From: Tetracentron sinense
Lineage: Eukaryota; Streptophyta; Magnoliopsida; Trochodendrales; Trochodendraceae
Reading direction: 5' to 3'
Length of the DNA stretch: 64,000 bases
NCBI GenBank assembly: GCA_015143295.1
Contig: CM026553.1
Location: forward strand, 3,123,912 to 3,187,911
The position numbers and the translations under genes were made by a program. The notes under the pieces were generated by a model, which searched no databases, was not told the DNA's origin, and worked only from the letters and a program-made list of their open reading frames with translations. Below, one piece after another: positions 1 through 10,888 of the stretch; the first letter of the stretch is position 1, and every line of letters begins with the position of its first letter.

Positions 1-1253
1 ATTATATACCGAAAATTGATACATGATTAATAGAATTGTTTCATTATTTTATTGTTGAAAACTTTATAGAACATGTTTTTAGATTGATCGATTATGAGAA
101 ATTATATTTGCTTAGATTTATGTATGATGGACAAATTGCATGATAGTATATGTTGATTAAATTAAATCGTAAATTATGATTATGTGACTTAAGGGTATTA
201 TCATGGCGGCATTAGTCGTTATGATGAGCTTTCGAGAGCCTTAACCAATAATTCTGGTGTGATTTAAGTAATGACTATCATTGTTTCACTCACACTTATT
301 CATGAAAATAAATATGTACAAATATGATAAAAAATAAGATCATAAGTATTATACAAGTACACGAGCATGACTGTATGATTGAGTTTTGCACGGCCTGAGT
401 ACTAACAAGCCTAAGATCAAGGCAAGTCGTATGCACCGAATAATGTGTAGACAAGTTGTATACACCGGGTAATGTGTAGACAAGTCATATGCACCGAATA
501 ATGTATAAACCGTATGGTACCTCGGTAAGTAGGGTATATGTTAGTCTCTATCCAATATATGAGGTAAAGTTATTTTAAGTAATTGCACTATGCATGTTAT
601 TGGATACATTCACGAATAAGAAAGACAAGTAAGATAAGTAAGAAAAAAATAAGTACAAATGAGCACGTCTAAGAATTAAATTGAAATTATGCTTCCGCAC
701 TCTGATTTGTTTATATGCTTACATGTAATGTTAAATTCTAATTCATGTTTTATATTAAATCTTGTTATATTGTTAGTTAGGAGTTTATATACGCGGAGTA
801 ACTCATTACTCAACCGATGACTTTGTCATCGGCATGTTTTAGGTTTGATATTTGTGCCTCAGGACCTTGGGAAGAGGAAGAGTACGAGGAAGAAGAAGAA
901 GATCCAACAGGTGATTATCCCGATAGTGAATGGAATTTGGATCGTTGGTCATTTCTTGAGAATTAAATTATTAGTATTTAAATTTGGAGTTCAAGACATT
1001 GTAATAGACTTAATTTTGGATTTATGGTTATGATGAATTGATAGTTGAGAATCATGATGAATTATTCGAATTATTTATTATGTTTTAGTTTTAATTTGAG
1101 ATAGTAGATTTGATTATGATTAATTAAAGAAAAAAATTTATGTTCATATTTTAGATTGCCTTAAATGCTTATGATTGGATATTATGATGGTTTAATGGTT
1201 AAATCACGTGCCAAGGTCTCACTTTAATCTAGGTGGGATTTTGGGGCGCGACA
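1..1253 (+). mobile_element. 3' part of a Gypsy-type LTR (cut by window start)
   Basis: The segment ends in GGGGCGCGACA, the same kind of terminus as the full LTR at 24814-27762 (GGGTCTCGACA). It shares other landmarks with that LTR in the same order: a tandem repeat, a CTTCCGCACTCTGAT box near 691-705, and a 'gagtaactcattactcaaccg' region near 797 resembling the 'TGAGTATTCAATGCTCAGCCG' region there. No primer-binding site follows the terminus, so this looks like a solo LTR or a truncated copy. The left end lies outside the window. Short open frames inside it, such as 845-1033, are not convincing genes. Confidence 0.6.
422..510. repeat. Minisatellite in LTR, three ~34 bp units
   Basis: Three imperfect copies of a unit of the form 'acaagtcgtatgcaccgaat' followed by 'aatgtgtag'. 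It lies about 745-830 bp before the LTR 3' end. Confidence 0.75.
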
Positions 1254-2316
1254 TTCTCATTCCATTAAAGAAAATGATCTAGGTTAATGTAACCTAAGCA
1301 TTCAACATCCTGAAATTAAATCACAATATATGCATACATAAATAGACTTACCACATGCAATTCATAAAAACAATATTTAAAGTTCACGGACTAATATTTA
1401 ACGTTCACGGGCTAGTATTTAACATTCACGGACGCTAATATTTAACGTTCACAGACTAGTAATAATTTAATAACTCATTGCAAATCATGTAAATCAATTC
1501 TCAATAATTCATTAAATCATAAAAACTAACATTCTTAATTTTCTTTTATTTAAAATAATATTTAGAACTTCTCAAGATCATGCTCATTCAATATTAAATC
1601 CATTCTCATTCATGCAAAATCAAACGTATTAAATATACTCAATATTTAATCTTAATTGTTAGTAAAAATTGTATTTTTACCTCTCAAGATCGCTTCCCCA
1701 TGATTGAAGCGTTTTAGAATAGTTGGATCTTGATCTCCAATAATGCTTCTTGATCTTAAAAGATTGAATCTTGATCTTCAAAGAATGTTTCTTGATCTCT
1801 AACCATTTTCCTTCTTTTCTAAGCCAATCTCTAGGTCTTCTCCATTTGAAAACCCTTAAAATACTCAAAAAAAAGCTCTCTCAATAAAAACCTAATAAGT
1901 TTTGGGCAATAATAGGTTAGAAAGGGAAGCCAAAAATCAAGTTTAGGGTTTCTCGGATTACTATTCATGCACTATTCATAATTTTGCATATTTACGATTT
2001 TGCCATTGAACTTTGAAAATTTTTAGAGAGGTCAATTCTTATCGGATTAAGTTCAAATTTGAACTGTAGTTACTTTAGGACATTTAGAATCTACCCTAAA
2101 ATTTTATAAATTTTAGATGACTTTAAATGACCAAAATGCCCATACGGTTTAGTAGAGAGGCGATTTCGTATATTTTTCACTTGTTTAATTTATAAAACAC
2201 GTTGCATGCTACTTTAATTGTTCCAATTTTAAAATTATGTAATAAATTAATCACAAGAACCGAGAAGATTACATTAAGTGACACGAATACCAAGAAATTA
2301 AATTTGAGTCTCTACA
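1254..2316 (-). mobile_element. 5' part of a second Gypsy-type LTR in opposite orientation
   Basis: Read on the minus strand, the segment begins TGTAGAGACTCAAATTT at 2316, a typical LTR start, and runs down to the border with the plus-oriented LTR at 1253/1254. It contains a stretch resembling a transcribed leader but no protein domain. The simplest reading is that the plus-oriented LTR inserted into this one and the remainder lies left of the window. If so, 1254-1258 (ttctc) should be one copy of the target-site duplication. The left copy cannot be seen. Confidence 0.45.
1374..1460. repeat. Four ~21 bp tandem units
   Basis: Imperfect repeats of 'tatttaacgttcacggacta', visible four times in a row. 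They differ by single substitutions and a 2 bp insertion in the third unit. Confidence 0.75.
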
Positions 2317-2323
2317 GTATTAA

Positions 2324-2447
2324 CTAATTAAAATCTCTTGCATGGTAAAGAACCACAGCTAGAAGATTACGCACTTGCAGTTCTTGTGGACCACAAACAG
2401 CTATCATCTTTGCTAGTGCCTTCAAATCAAAGTAGTAGAGAAGACCA
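2324..2447 (-). pseudogene. Possible terminal exon of an unrecognised gene
   Basis: On the minus strand a frame of about 40 codons runs from 2447 to a TAG at 2324-2326. Its composition looks protein-like: it contains [19 protein letters not shown] and ends ARDFN. A further minus-strand piece near 2550-2610 (containing SADGRTLLELSKTALDKE) may belong to the same gene, but I see no clean donor joining the two. I do not recognise the family. The stop lies only 8 bp from the end of the LTR at 2316, so the gene end may have been damaged by that insertion. Confidence 0.25.
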
Positions 2448-3811
2448 GGTCAATGAAAGACATATTCAGAATGTATGCACATAGCAATCAGGTGGAATGA
2501 TTTTGAAACATTTTTCCATAGTTGACAGCATCTTCTAGCTTTCCTTATCCAATGCAGTCTTGGATAACTCCAACAAAGTCCGGCCATCTGCAGACAAGCA
2601 TCCCACATGCTGTAGGAAAAAAATTCAAAAGCCCGGGTGCGATCAACTTAGCTTCAAGAGCCTAATTTTGGATGATTAAAGAAATGATCGAACAAATAGT
2701 CCAGAGAAACTATAGGCCAAAAATTGAAATTAGAGTCTATATTCAAGGATTGTGATCATATGACATGGGCTTTCTTTGACCTCATAGATCTCCTTAGGTA
2801 GAACTCTAGTATGCACTGCCCAGTTCTCGGCATTTATTGTACAAAAGATAACTTTTTGCATCAATATTGACACAAGGTAATGCTCTTTATATTTCATTTT
2901 TCGAGTTGTTGTCTTGGAAGAAAAACATAATTTTTCGCACACCCAGAAAGCAAACACAAGGTAATACTATTCATAGTTCCGCAGTTACTTCTAATTTATA
3001 TACACCTTGAATCTTGAGCTAAGACTATAAAATCATTAGCACTCCAATCTCAAATTTGACATAGGAATCATGAGTTTTAGTAGGGGAAACAAGACACCTA
3101 TGCGTAGTTGTAACACCTTTCAGTACAAGATGTAAATCAAGATTAAAGAAAAAGAAGAAACTTGAAAGGGAAAATCATGGCAACTATCAAGTGGACCACG
3201 AGGATAGCCTACTAACAGCACTACATGAATGGGTTCTGCCTAGGACGTTTCCTAGCTAGATTATGAATCAACCCAACTGAGTGATTATAACAATCCAATC
3301 TATATATCCAGTTTTTCTAGTTATTTGACCTTGTATTTGACAGTTCAAATAACCCATTGAACTGCGTCTTACAACATTTGATGGGCTTCATTTCAGTTTT
3401 AGATTTTCTAAGAACAATTAAAAAAACCCACTATATGTTTGCTAGGTGTGCTGACATCCAGGATGGACCCTAGATTTTCTCTATGGGATTGATGAAAAGT
3501 GACCAAATCACATTTCTAAATTTAAAAAAGCCAATTTCCCATTTTCAAGTAGCTGGTTTTCAAAAAATATTCGAATAATGATTTATTTTTGAATTCCAAA
3601 AAAAATATTCCTAATTGAAAAGAAAGCGAAAAATATTAGAAAAACAGTTCTTCAATGGTCTAGTGAACTATGTGACCTCAAAGGAAACACAAAAAGAGTT
3701 TCTTGCCAACTATATTCAAAAGTGTATTTCCCAAAACTTACTGCCTAAAAGGAGTCTTCCTCAAGTTCAAGGATGCAATCCCAAACACATTAGTGTACCG
3801 AGGCACATTAC

Positions 3812-3880
3812 CTTGAATCCATCAGGAAAGGACATCTGCTATGACCATCCAGATCATCCACCCAGCAACAAAGCCAGTAG
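3812..3880 (-). pseudogene. Fragment resembling a ZIP metal-transporter exon, frameshifted
   Basis: On the minus strand the segment encodes STGFVAGWMIWMVIADVL, then needs a one-base shift to continue as PDGFK before an apparent donor (AAG|GTAATG at 3812/3811). From memory this resembles a conserved helix of plant ZIP-family transporters of the At3g08650 type (GF-AAG-MIWMV-AEVLPD). No neighbouring exon of that gene was found on either side, so it looks like an isolated remnant. The resemblance covers only about 20 residues and could be chance. Confidence 0.3.
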
Positions 3881-6115
3881 AGAGGCAGAAACTTGTTAAG
3901 TGAATCGGCACATGTGAATGATGGAACAGCTACAATGGGCTACGGTAAAATAAATGAAAGGACGTTGATTTCTGGTAAGTTGGAGATGACATCAAAGTAA
4001 GCAAACATATATAAGTAGAGGTAGAAAAGAATACTCTTTCTATTTTTTATTTTTTTTTGAGTTGTGACATGGGCACAATTACTTTATTCTCACACCATGG
4101 TCAATGTTCACGATATTTATTTTGCATAAATAGATTGATCAGTTGTCCACTATTTTTAATTGAAATGAAGAGTTAATGCGTACTAAAATGCTATAACAGT
4201 TAGTTTGGATACCAAGGAACACCATTATGGATGATTGGATCATCCATATCTTATTCATGCTTATGTAACATCTAACAACTTTGTGCTACTTTGAATTGCA
4301 AAGAGAAACTAAGGTGCTCTAATATTATGATAATGAATTTAACATCTCAAAGTATGATTATGGAAAAAAAATTCATTCTAATAAAAAATAGGCAAGATTG
4401 TTGATGACACTGATTTATAGAGAAGGATTTGTTGAGCATTTGCAGATGACATGAAAACCATTTATGTTCCAAAGATCAACTTAAACAGAATATATGTTGA
4501 ATAATACCTCCATTATCAGACTCGGGGATTATTTCCCCTTCATATGTACTCGGCTCAAAGTTGGTGACCGCTTCCCTTCAATTACACTTGATCGCCACCT
4601 TTTGATAAGCCTAATTTCCAGAAAAGCAAAATAGTGAATCGTGTTGGATGGTTCATGTTCATCAGGACCTTGCAGCTTCTAATTTGCTGTCTATTTATTA
4701 AAGTACTGAATTTCTGAATTGGGTTTTGTCAGTGACATCAATTCATTCATCCCAAGAAAAGAAAAGGCATAGAAACATGGGGTGTTTGATCTCTCCCCAT
4801 GCAATCTGAGGGGCCTCCAAGAACTAATCTTTCCTGACTCCTGGTTCTGAATTCGATTGCAAAGAGATCTGGATCCAATGAAAGTTGATCCATTGCAACC
4901 CATCAAAACCAGGGAATGCAGGAAACAAAACTGCTCTAAAAATAAGAACAATGAACACAAAAGTGAAGCATCTGATTGCCACTGAGTTCAAATGGCATCT
5001 GAAGAACCTCAAATGCTTACAGTTAATCAAAACCATTGGAGAATTACTCGCAATTTCCCTATTCGCATCATTTTAGCTCGTGAAAATTTTTGGTCTTTCA
5101 CATCAACCTACTTGCAAAATGAAAGGAGTACAAAAACTCAATCCAAATATTCTACAAATTATGAATTTCTCTCTCAACAAACAAAGATAAAAATCCACAA
5201 AAAATTGTAATAATCCCCACATACCAGATGCCAATTTCAAGCCAAAAATGCCAAGAAGTCATTGCAAAAACCATCAGACTGTATTTTGGTATACGCAAAC
5301 TCATAAAACAAGTCCCTTTCTCACCTCAAATTTCAGAACAAAACAAAATAAACGCCAAAGGAATAAAAGTTATTCACAGACCCTCCAAAGACAATAATAA
5401 CAACTCCAAATTGCCAATTTCAAACCAAAAATTTCTAAGAAATATGATTAATCTTACCTTAATTTTCTGAAAATAAAAGCAACAAAGGAAAAATCACAGC
5501 AGCATCAGCCACTGTTGGTTCAGCTGCTGCTGCAGATGCCATCCCCCAGAAGCCGACAGAGAAGTAATCAACATTGCTGAAGCACCATATGTGGCTAACG
5601 ATTTTAGAAGGGGGCGGTTGTACCCTATGAAAAGGAAGAAGAATGTAATGGAGAATGAGAGTCAAGGGAATAATCGCGAAGTATGAGAGAGCATAGTGGG
5701 TTGAAGTGCGGTGCAAATTTGAGGAGAGTAGAGAAGAGGAGGACGTCCATGGGAACTCGGAAGCATCTGGAAGGGAGGGGGTGAACTCTTTTTCTTTTTT
5801 TTAAAACTTGGTTCACATGCCATCAACGGTGTGAATTAATCAGCATCCCAAATCTAAAACTCAAGGTGTAATACACAATCAACAGAAAACAAATATATAT
5901 ATTCTTTATATTTTATACCTCAAAGCTACAGAAGATATATACTAAACAATAAATTGTATTCGCTACTTGTTAATGAGATAGCAAATCTTAACTTGTGGAC
6001 ATTAATGAAATACAACAGAATCCTTATTAGCAGACCGTCCAATCCAGTTGGTATTTGACTCTTAATGAGACTCATTCCTTCCTAGGGAGAAAAAAAAAAG
6101 GGTTTGGGCCCTCTC

Positions 6116-8782
6116 TCACCAATAATCCCCACAAGAACAAGACCCCTCCTTGAAATAGTGAAACCTCCTCACATCCCTAACAATGATCTCCCTCTCCACG
6201 ATCTTTGAGATGAACTTAGTTGCCACATGACAATCATTACAAACCCTAAGGTTCTTGGCAACTCGAATGGTAGTGCCAGGAGGGGTGTTAAGGATACCGA
6301 ATGCAATGGCCAATTTCTCACTGTGTCCACATAGAAGATACTCTTTCTCTTCCTCATCAACATTGTGAAGAACACATGAAGTGTCAGGTACGTACCCTTC
6401 CTTTCTCATCCTCTCTGACAACTTCTCAAGGAATTCGTGGATCTGTGCACTTTGTGGGTGTGACAAATCCCCGGCCAAGAACTTATGGACCTCCTCACCA
6501 AACTCAATCCAGCTGCATCCGGGTTCTTTTTTCACTCCCATTTCTTTCATATTCTTGCGAACCTCCATCGCCTTGTCCCAGAGCCCAGCAGATGAGTAGA
6601 TATTAGAGAGTAAAACATAGTGACTGGCCACATTAGGCTCCAAGGAGATGAGATTCTCAGCTGCAATTTCCCCGAGTTTCACATTTTGGTGTATCCGACA
6701 TGCGCCGAGCAAGCTACTCCAGGCACCTGCTTTGTCGAACCCATAAGGCATGGTATTTATGAGTTGATATGCTTCCTCCAGCTGACCTGCTCGACCAAGC
6801 AAGTCCACAATGCAAGCATAGTGGTCTGGTGTAGGTTCAATGCAGTGGTCATCTTTCATCCTATGAAACAAATCTAGGCCTTGGCTCACCATCCCAGAGT
6901 GACTACATGCCGCAAAGATTGCAATAAATGTTACCTCATTTGGATTCACTTCCCCTCCCCTGGCTCCTTCAGCCGCCATACTTTTGAATAGCTTTAGGGC
7001 TTCCTCACCTTGTCCATGCATCCCGTAAGCCATTATGAGAACATTCCATGTGATGGCATTTCTCTTGGGCATCTCATTAAACACTCTTCTTGATAAGCTC
7101 AAGCAACCACATTTCGCGTACATATCCACTAGTGCACTTCCCACCGCAACATCCGATGCTAACGCATTTCTCACGGCATAAGCATGGATCTCTTTCCCCT
7201 TAGCAAGGGCGGCTAGGGCAGCACAACTAGGAAGACTTGTCATTAGTGTTATTGAATTTGGTCTATAACAAACTGTGTTTTCATCATCATAATCATCATT
7301 CTTCTTGTCTTTTACTGCTCGTACTCTTTGCATCTCATGTAGTAGAAGAAGTGCATCATCATGGCGGCCACAAATAACATAACCCGTGATCATAGTGTTC
7401 CAAGAAACCAAATCTCTAACCTCCATTCTGTTAAATATCTTTTGTGAAACTTCTAACTTCCCCATCCTAGAGTACATGTCCATAAGTGCATTTTGCACAT
7501 ACCTATCCCTCTCAAAACCCCACTTCACTACGTACCCATGGATACTTTCTTTGTGGGAGAACGCTTCACAGCGAACGCAAGCCGGCAACACGCTCGCCAT
7601 TGTGGTTGGGTTTGGGCTGATCTTCGCGACCTCTTCCATTTCGGTGAAGAGCCTCAATGCCTCCTCATCAAGCCCATTTTGAGCATAGCCAGCGATCATC
7701 GCATTCCATAGCCCGATTCTCCGATCTAAGATCCCATCAAAGACTTGACGACCACTTTTGACCTGTCCACAATTGCAATACATGTCGACTAGTGCACTAC
7801 CTACAAAAGAATTCTCAATTAGATCATCATATCTCAAGGCATAAGCATGGATTTCCTTCCCTGTATCCAACATCTCCAAATGAGAGCAGGCAGGGAGAAC
7901 ACTTGCGATCGTGACCCCATCAGGTTTAATTCCTTCAAGAACCATAAGATGGAAGACAGACAAGGCCTCCACAAACAGATCATTTTGTGTGAGTGAGCTA
8001 ATCATGGTGTTCCAAGAAACCATGTCACGGTTCAAAAACAGCTCAAATAAAGCTTTTGAGTCATCAACCTTTCCCAATTTGGCATACATAGCCATCAAAG
8101 CATTGTTTGTAAACGTCTTGTTATCACCCATTCGCAAGCTGTATCCATGAATTTGCCTTCCAAGCCGCAAGCCCTCGCGTTTACTCAAATGGGAACAAGC
8201 AAGGGCAACACTAACCAAAGTGAAGGAGCTGGGCTCCACACATTCCAACTGCATTGACCGAAAGGCCTCTAACGTGGGGTCCCAATCCTCACAACGGCAC
8301 AAGGCAGCAATCATGGAATTCCAAGACACTTGATCTTTGAGAGGAATTCTGTCAAACAGTTGGAGCACATCTCCAATATCTCCGCATTTGCCATACATAT
8401 TAAGAAGGGTGTTAGCTACAGTGACGGGAGATGAGTGGTAACCAAACTTGATGACGGCGGCATGGAGCTGCTTGCCGGTGTTCAAGTCTTGGAGGCCGGT
8501 GACGGCCTTTAGGACAGCTGGGAAGGCAAAATTGTCAGGCGGGATACCCGCAGCAGTCATTTCGATGTAGGTAGAAAGGGCTTGTCGGAAGAGGTTTGAT
8601 CGGGCGTGTGATCGAAGGTCCTCGATCCATGAGGCGGCAGAAGGGTGTGGGTGTGGGTGTGGGTTTTGGGGTGTGGATTTGAAGATGAGAGGATTGGGTT
8701 TTTGAATAGTTTGGCGGGAAGAGAGGGGTAGAGAGATTGGAATTGGAATTGGAATTGGAGAGAGTGCCTGAGTCCAGGACAT
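6116..8782 (-). CDS. OTP84: DYW-type PPR protein, likely chloroplast RNA-editing factor OTP84
   Basis: Intronless frame of 888 residues, the usual size for At3g57430/OTP84 (about 890). The family binds single organelle transcripts and directs C-to-U editing; OTP84 in Arabidopsis edits chloroplast ndhB, ndhF and psbZ sites. The Ser/Pro-rich first ~50 residues fit a transit peptide. PLS-type repeats fill about residues 50-690 (recurring NALMDMYSRMGK, VSWNTMI). The E region starts near KEPGCSWIE. The C-terminal DYW deaminase domain keeps HSE (His820, Glu822), CNDCH (Cys848, Cys851, His852) and the terminal GDYW, so the catalytic and second zinc sites look intact. The start is the first ATG giving a plausible targeting peptide. 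A linker at about residues 490-505 (KDKKNDDYDDE) is acidic. The residue pattern closely follows my memory of OTP84; a close DYW paralogue is the alternative. Confidence 0.93.
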   Translation of the reverse strand: MSWTQALSPIPIPIPISLPLSSRQTIQKPNPLIFKSTPQNPHPHPHPSAASWIEDLRSHARSNLFRQALSTYIEMTAAGIPPDNFAFPAVLKAVTGLQDLNTGKQLHAAVIKFGYHSSPVTVANTLLNMYGKCGDIGDVLQLFDRIPLKDQVSWNSMIAALCRCEDWDPTLEAFRSMQLECVEPSSFTLVSVALACSHLSKREGLRLGRQIHGYSLRMGDNKTFTNNALMAMYAKLGKVDDSKALFELFLNRDMVSWNTMISSLTQNDLFVEALSVFHLMVLEGIKPDGVTIASVLPACSHLEMLDTGKEIHAYALRYDDLIENSFVGSALVDMYCNCGQVKSGRQVFDGILDRRIGLWNAMIAGYAQNGLDEEALRLFTEMEEVAKISPNPTTMASVLPACVRCEAFSHKESIHGYVVKWGFERDRYVQNALMDMYSRMGKLEVSQKIFNRMEVRDLVSWNTMITGYVICGRHDDALLLLHEMQRVRAVKDKKNDDYDDENTVCYRPNSITLMTSLPSCAALAALAKGKEIHAYAVRNALASDVAVGSALVDMYAKCGCLSLSRRVFNEMPKRNAITWNVLIMAYGMHGQGEEALKLFKSMAAEGARGGEVNPNEVTFIAIFAACSHSGMVSQGLDLFHRMKDDHCIEPTPDHYACIVDLLGRAGQLEEAYQLINTMPYGFDKAGAWSSLLGACRIHQNVKLGEIAAENLISLEPNVASHYVLLSNIYSSAGLWDKAMEVRKNMKEMGVKKEPGCSWIEFGEEVHKFLAGDLSHPQSAQIHEFLEKLSERMRKEGYVPDTSCVLHNVDEEEKEYLLCGHSEKLAIAFGILNTPPGTTIRVAKNLRVCNDCHVATKFISKIVEREIIVRDVRRFHYFKEGSCSCGDYW

Positions 8783-9297
8783 TGGTAGTTATGACGGTTG
8801 CTGAATCTATCTAATTAATTATATAGATACATATGGGCTCAGCAGCGGCAGTGTAGGTGTTCAAAGGTAGAGAGGTATGTAGTCCTGTAGGGGATAGTCG
8901 CTCGCCCTTGGGGTGTAGCCACGCTTCAGTGAATACTGCTGTAGATGGTTTGGTCAGGGTTCAGAGATGATGGAAATCGAATCACAGCCAATTGCGATCT
9001 TTGTTTTTACTAACCACTAGGTTTCAACTGCATAACCTTGTTTTTTTTTAAAAAAAATAAAAACTATTAACCAGAGTTAAATATTTTTTTTCTAGAAACC
9101 AAGGTTAGATTATCGAACCTTAAGGGTTAATAAATCATAACCATGGTTAATAAAGATTAAAAAGGACACGTGTTGGTATGTGGGTGGAGTTCAATCGCAA
9201 TTGGCTGTGATTCGATCTCGAGATGATGAGGGTAGGATATGAATGAGATTTTTGTGAGACCTTTGGGTGGTAGGAACGAGTGAGCTAGCTAGCTATG
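8783..9297. other. Upstream region of the PPR gene
   Basis: About 500 bp between the PPR start codon and the gag-only LTR element. It must hold the PPR promoter and 5' leader. I see no clear TATA box at a sensible distance, as is common for PPR genes. 9000-9160 is AT-rich with a poly-T/poly-A run and repeated AACC(A/T)(A/G)(A/G)GTTA-like words. Confidence 0.4.
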
Positions 9298-9745
9298 TGT
9301 CACACCCCAAAATTTTGATAGTAAAACTTGTATATATACTAGTAGGATTTCTAATATATTCTTAGGGAGAAATGGGTAGAAGCTTCTCTAGAAGGTTCCT
9401 AGAGAGGAGGTGGGAGTAGAGAATTCTAGAATAATCATATAGAGGAGGTAGTAGAATTTCTAGAAAACTCCTTAAGAGGAGGTGGGAGAAGGTTCTAGAG
9501 TTAGAGGTTAGAATCATCCCTTGAGTCCTATAAAAGGGGAAGACCCCCTTCATTTGTGATTATCCAAGTATCCAACAATTCATCCACTAGTGTAAGCTTC
9601 TTGAGGTAATAAGAAGTATAGTCTTCTTCCAAAATGTGTTCTTACTTCTCTCCTACTAACTTGAGGGTGAGGCTGACTCGTCTAGGACGGACTCTAGCAC
9701 GAGTGCCGCACAGTCAAAGTTGGGGAAATAACTAAGGCCGTGACA
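9298..9745 (+). repeat. 5' LTR of gag-only element
   Basis: 448 bp, same length as its partner, differing by scattered substitutions. A likely TATA motif is 'tataaaa' near 9530, followed by a leader. Confidence 0.9.
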
Positions 9746-9747
9746 AG

Positions 9748-9759
9748 TGGTATCATAGC
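9748..9759 (+). promoter_or_regulatory. Primer-binding site
   Basis: TGGTATCATAGC, 2 bp after the 5' LTR. It differs by one base from the TGGTATCAGAGC complementary to the 3' end of plant initiator tRNA-Met. Confidence 0.8.
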
Positions 9760-9815
9760 AGGGTTACGAGAGGGTCATAACTTGTGGGATTGAGCAGGAA
9801 ACAACAACAAGGATT

Positions 9816-10797
9816 GTGGTGCAACAACTTGGTGGAATGGAAGACAAAGCGATGGTTTCCAACCTGGGAACGGACAAGCCAAGGTGGAGCGAGTCCAGGG
9901 ATGCTCAAGGTACCATGGGAACACAACTTGCCGGGGGAGCACTTGTCGTGGCGAGCAAGGGAGATCGCGCGAGGGAGCTGAGTTCATGCATGACGGGACT
10001 CGAGAGGGGAATCGAGCAACCCAAAGGGGAGATGTCGAACACCAGGAGTGCGATGCTCAAATGACAACTGGGAGAAGCCATTAAGGAGTGGAAGGAGGGG
10101 ATGGAAAAACGACAAGCCGAGAGAAGGCTTGCTGTGGAAAGGAGGATACAGAGGATCAACACCTTGTGCTTCATCTGCGATGGGACGCATAATGCTAGAG
10201 ATTGCGAAGTTCACAAGGCCCGCCTAGCAAAGTTAGAGAGCGGAGAGCGGGGAATGGTCAGATGAAGACTCAGGTGAAGACTCCGATGATGAAGATGATA
10301 AGGAGCCAAGCACTGGGTCAGTGCAACTCCTCAACCCAAGGGAGGAGGTGGATACGTCCAAGTCCGAGGGTGAAGGACTTAGGGTCGTAGAGGAGCACCT
10401 CAAAGGGGATGCCTTGCGTGCGTTGGGAGTCACGGAGGCTAAACACGACTTTGTCTCAAGGGATGAGACAAAGGGTGCGGAGGTAAAGACGGCCAAGGAA
10501 TCGGGGATGATCATGGCTGTCGAGATGGAAGCCAAACCCAATCATGGTGTGGTCCAGAGAGTGTGGCTACACAGCGGAGCTTGGATGGGGAAGGCCAAAT
10601 TGACGGAAGTTGGGTTGGATAACTACCGACTTGATTGGAAAATGGAAAGTGGGCTATTGGGCAAGGTGAAGGCGGCACCTAAGCCCCATGGTAATATATT
10701 GGGAAAGAAGTTTTCAGGTATGGTCCCATTGGTGCTAAGGACCAGAAAAGGTACTAGATGGTTCGGGGTTTTTCACTTTGCAAAGGGGAAGGAGTAG
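9816..10797 (+). pseudogene. Broken gag-like gene with zinc knuckle and decayed protease segment
   Basis: One coding line starts near 9816, meets a TGA at 10062, stays in frame through a basic, coiled-coil-like stretch (KEWKEGMEKRQAERRL) and reaches a CCHC knuckle, CFICDGTHNARDC, near 10167-10205. A frameshift around 10235-10265 moves to the frame that runs to the TAG ending at 10797, through an acidic linker (SDEDSGEDSDDEDD). The next part, RALGVTEAKHDFVS, lines up with the retropepsin active-site region of plant Gypsy elements (RAMVDTGATHNF), but the catalytic Asp-Thr-Gly is now Val-Thr-Glu. No later pol domain is present. The knuckle still has all four ligands. Confidence 0.75.
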
Positions 10798-10888
10798 AAG
10801 ACCTTCAAGTGGAGAAAGCGGCGGAAACGGACGAGGAAGTGCAGAAATAAGTCACGACGAGGGCATCGCGAATTTAGGTGGGGAAGAG

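Larger units (their letters stand above)
2317..6115. other. Mostly featureless stretch downstream of the PPR gene
   Basis: AT-rich sequence with poly-A and poly-T runs and no long frame that I trust. The only coding-like pieces are on the minus strand: a short open end at 2324-2447 and a ZIP-transporter-like fragment at 3812-3880 (separate entries). Open frames at 4691-5716 show no domain, no coherent splice chain and mutual overlap on both strands. The part next to the PPR stop (about 5830-6115) probably holds its 3' untranslated region. A polyadenylation site cannot be fixed by eye. Confidence 0.5.

Noticed and set aside
5459..5816. Two minus-strand frames suggesting a signal peptide or membrane protein
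   Set aside because: They overlap in different frames, have no recognised domain and cannot be joined to further exons.
7386..7711. Plus-strand frames of up to 98 codons
   Set aside because: Antisense shadows of the PPR gene.
10321..10797. Stand-alone 158-codon gene
   Set aside because: It continues the gag-protease line of the gag-only LTR element after a frameshift.
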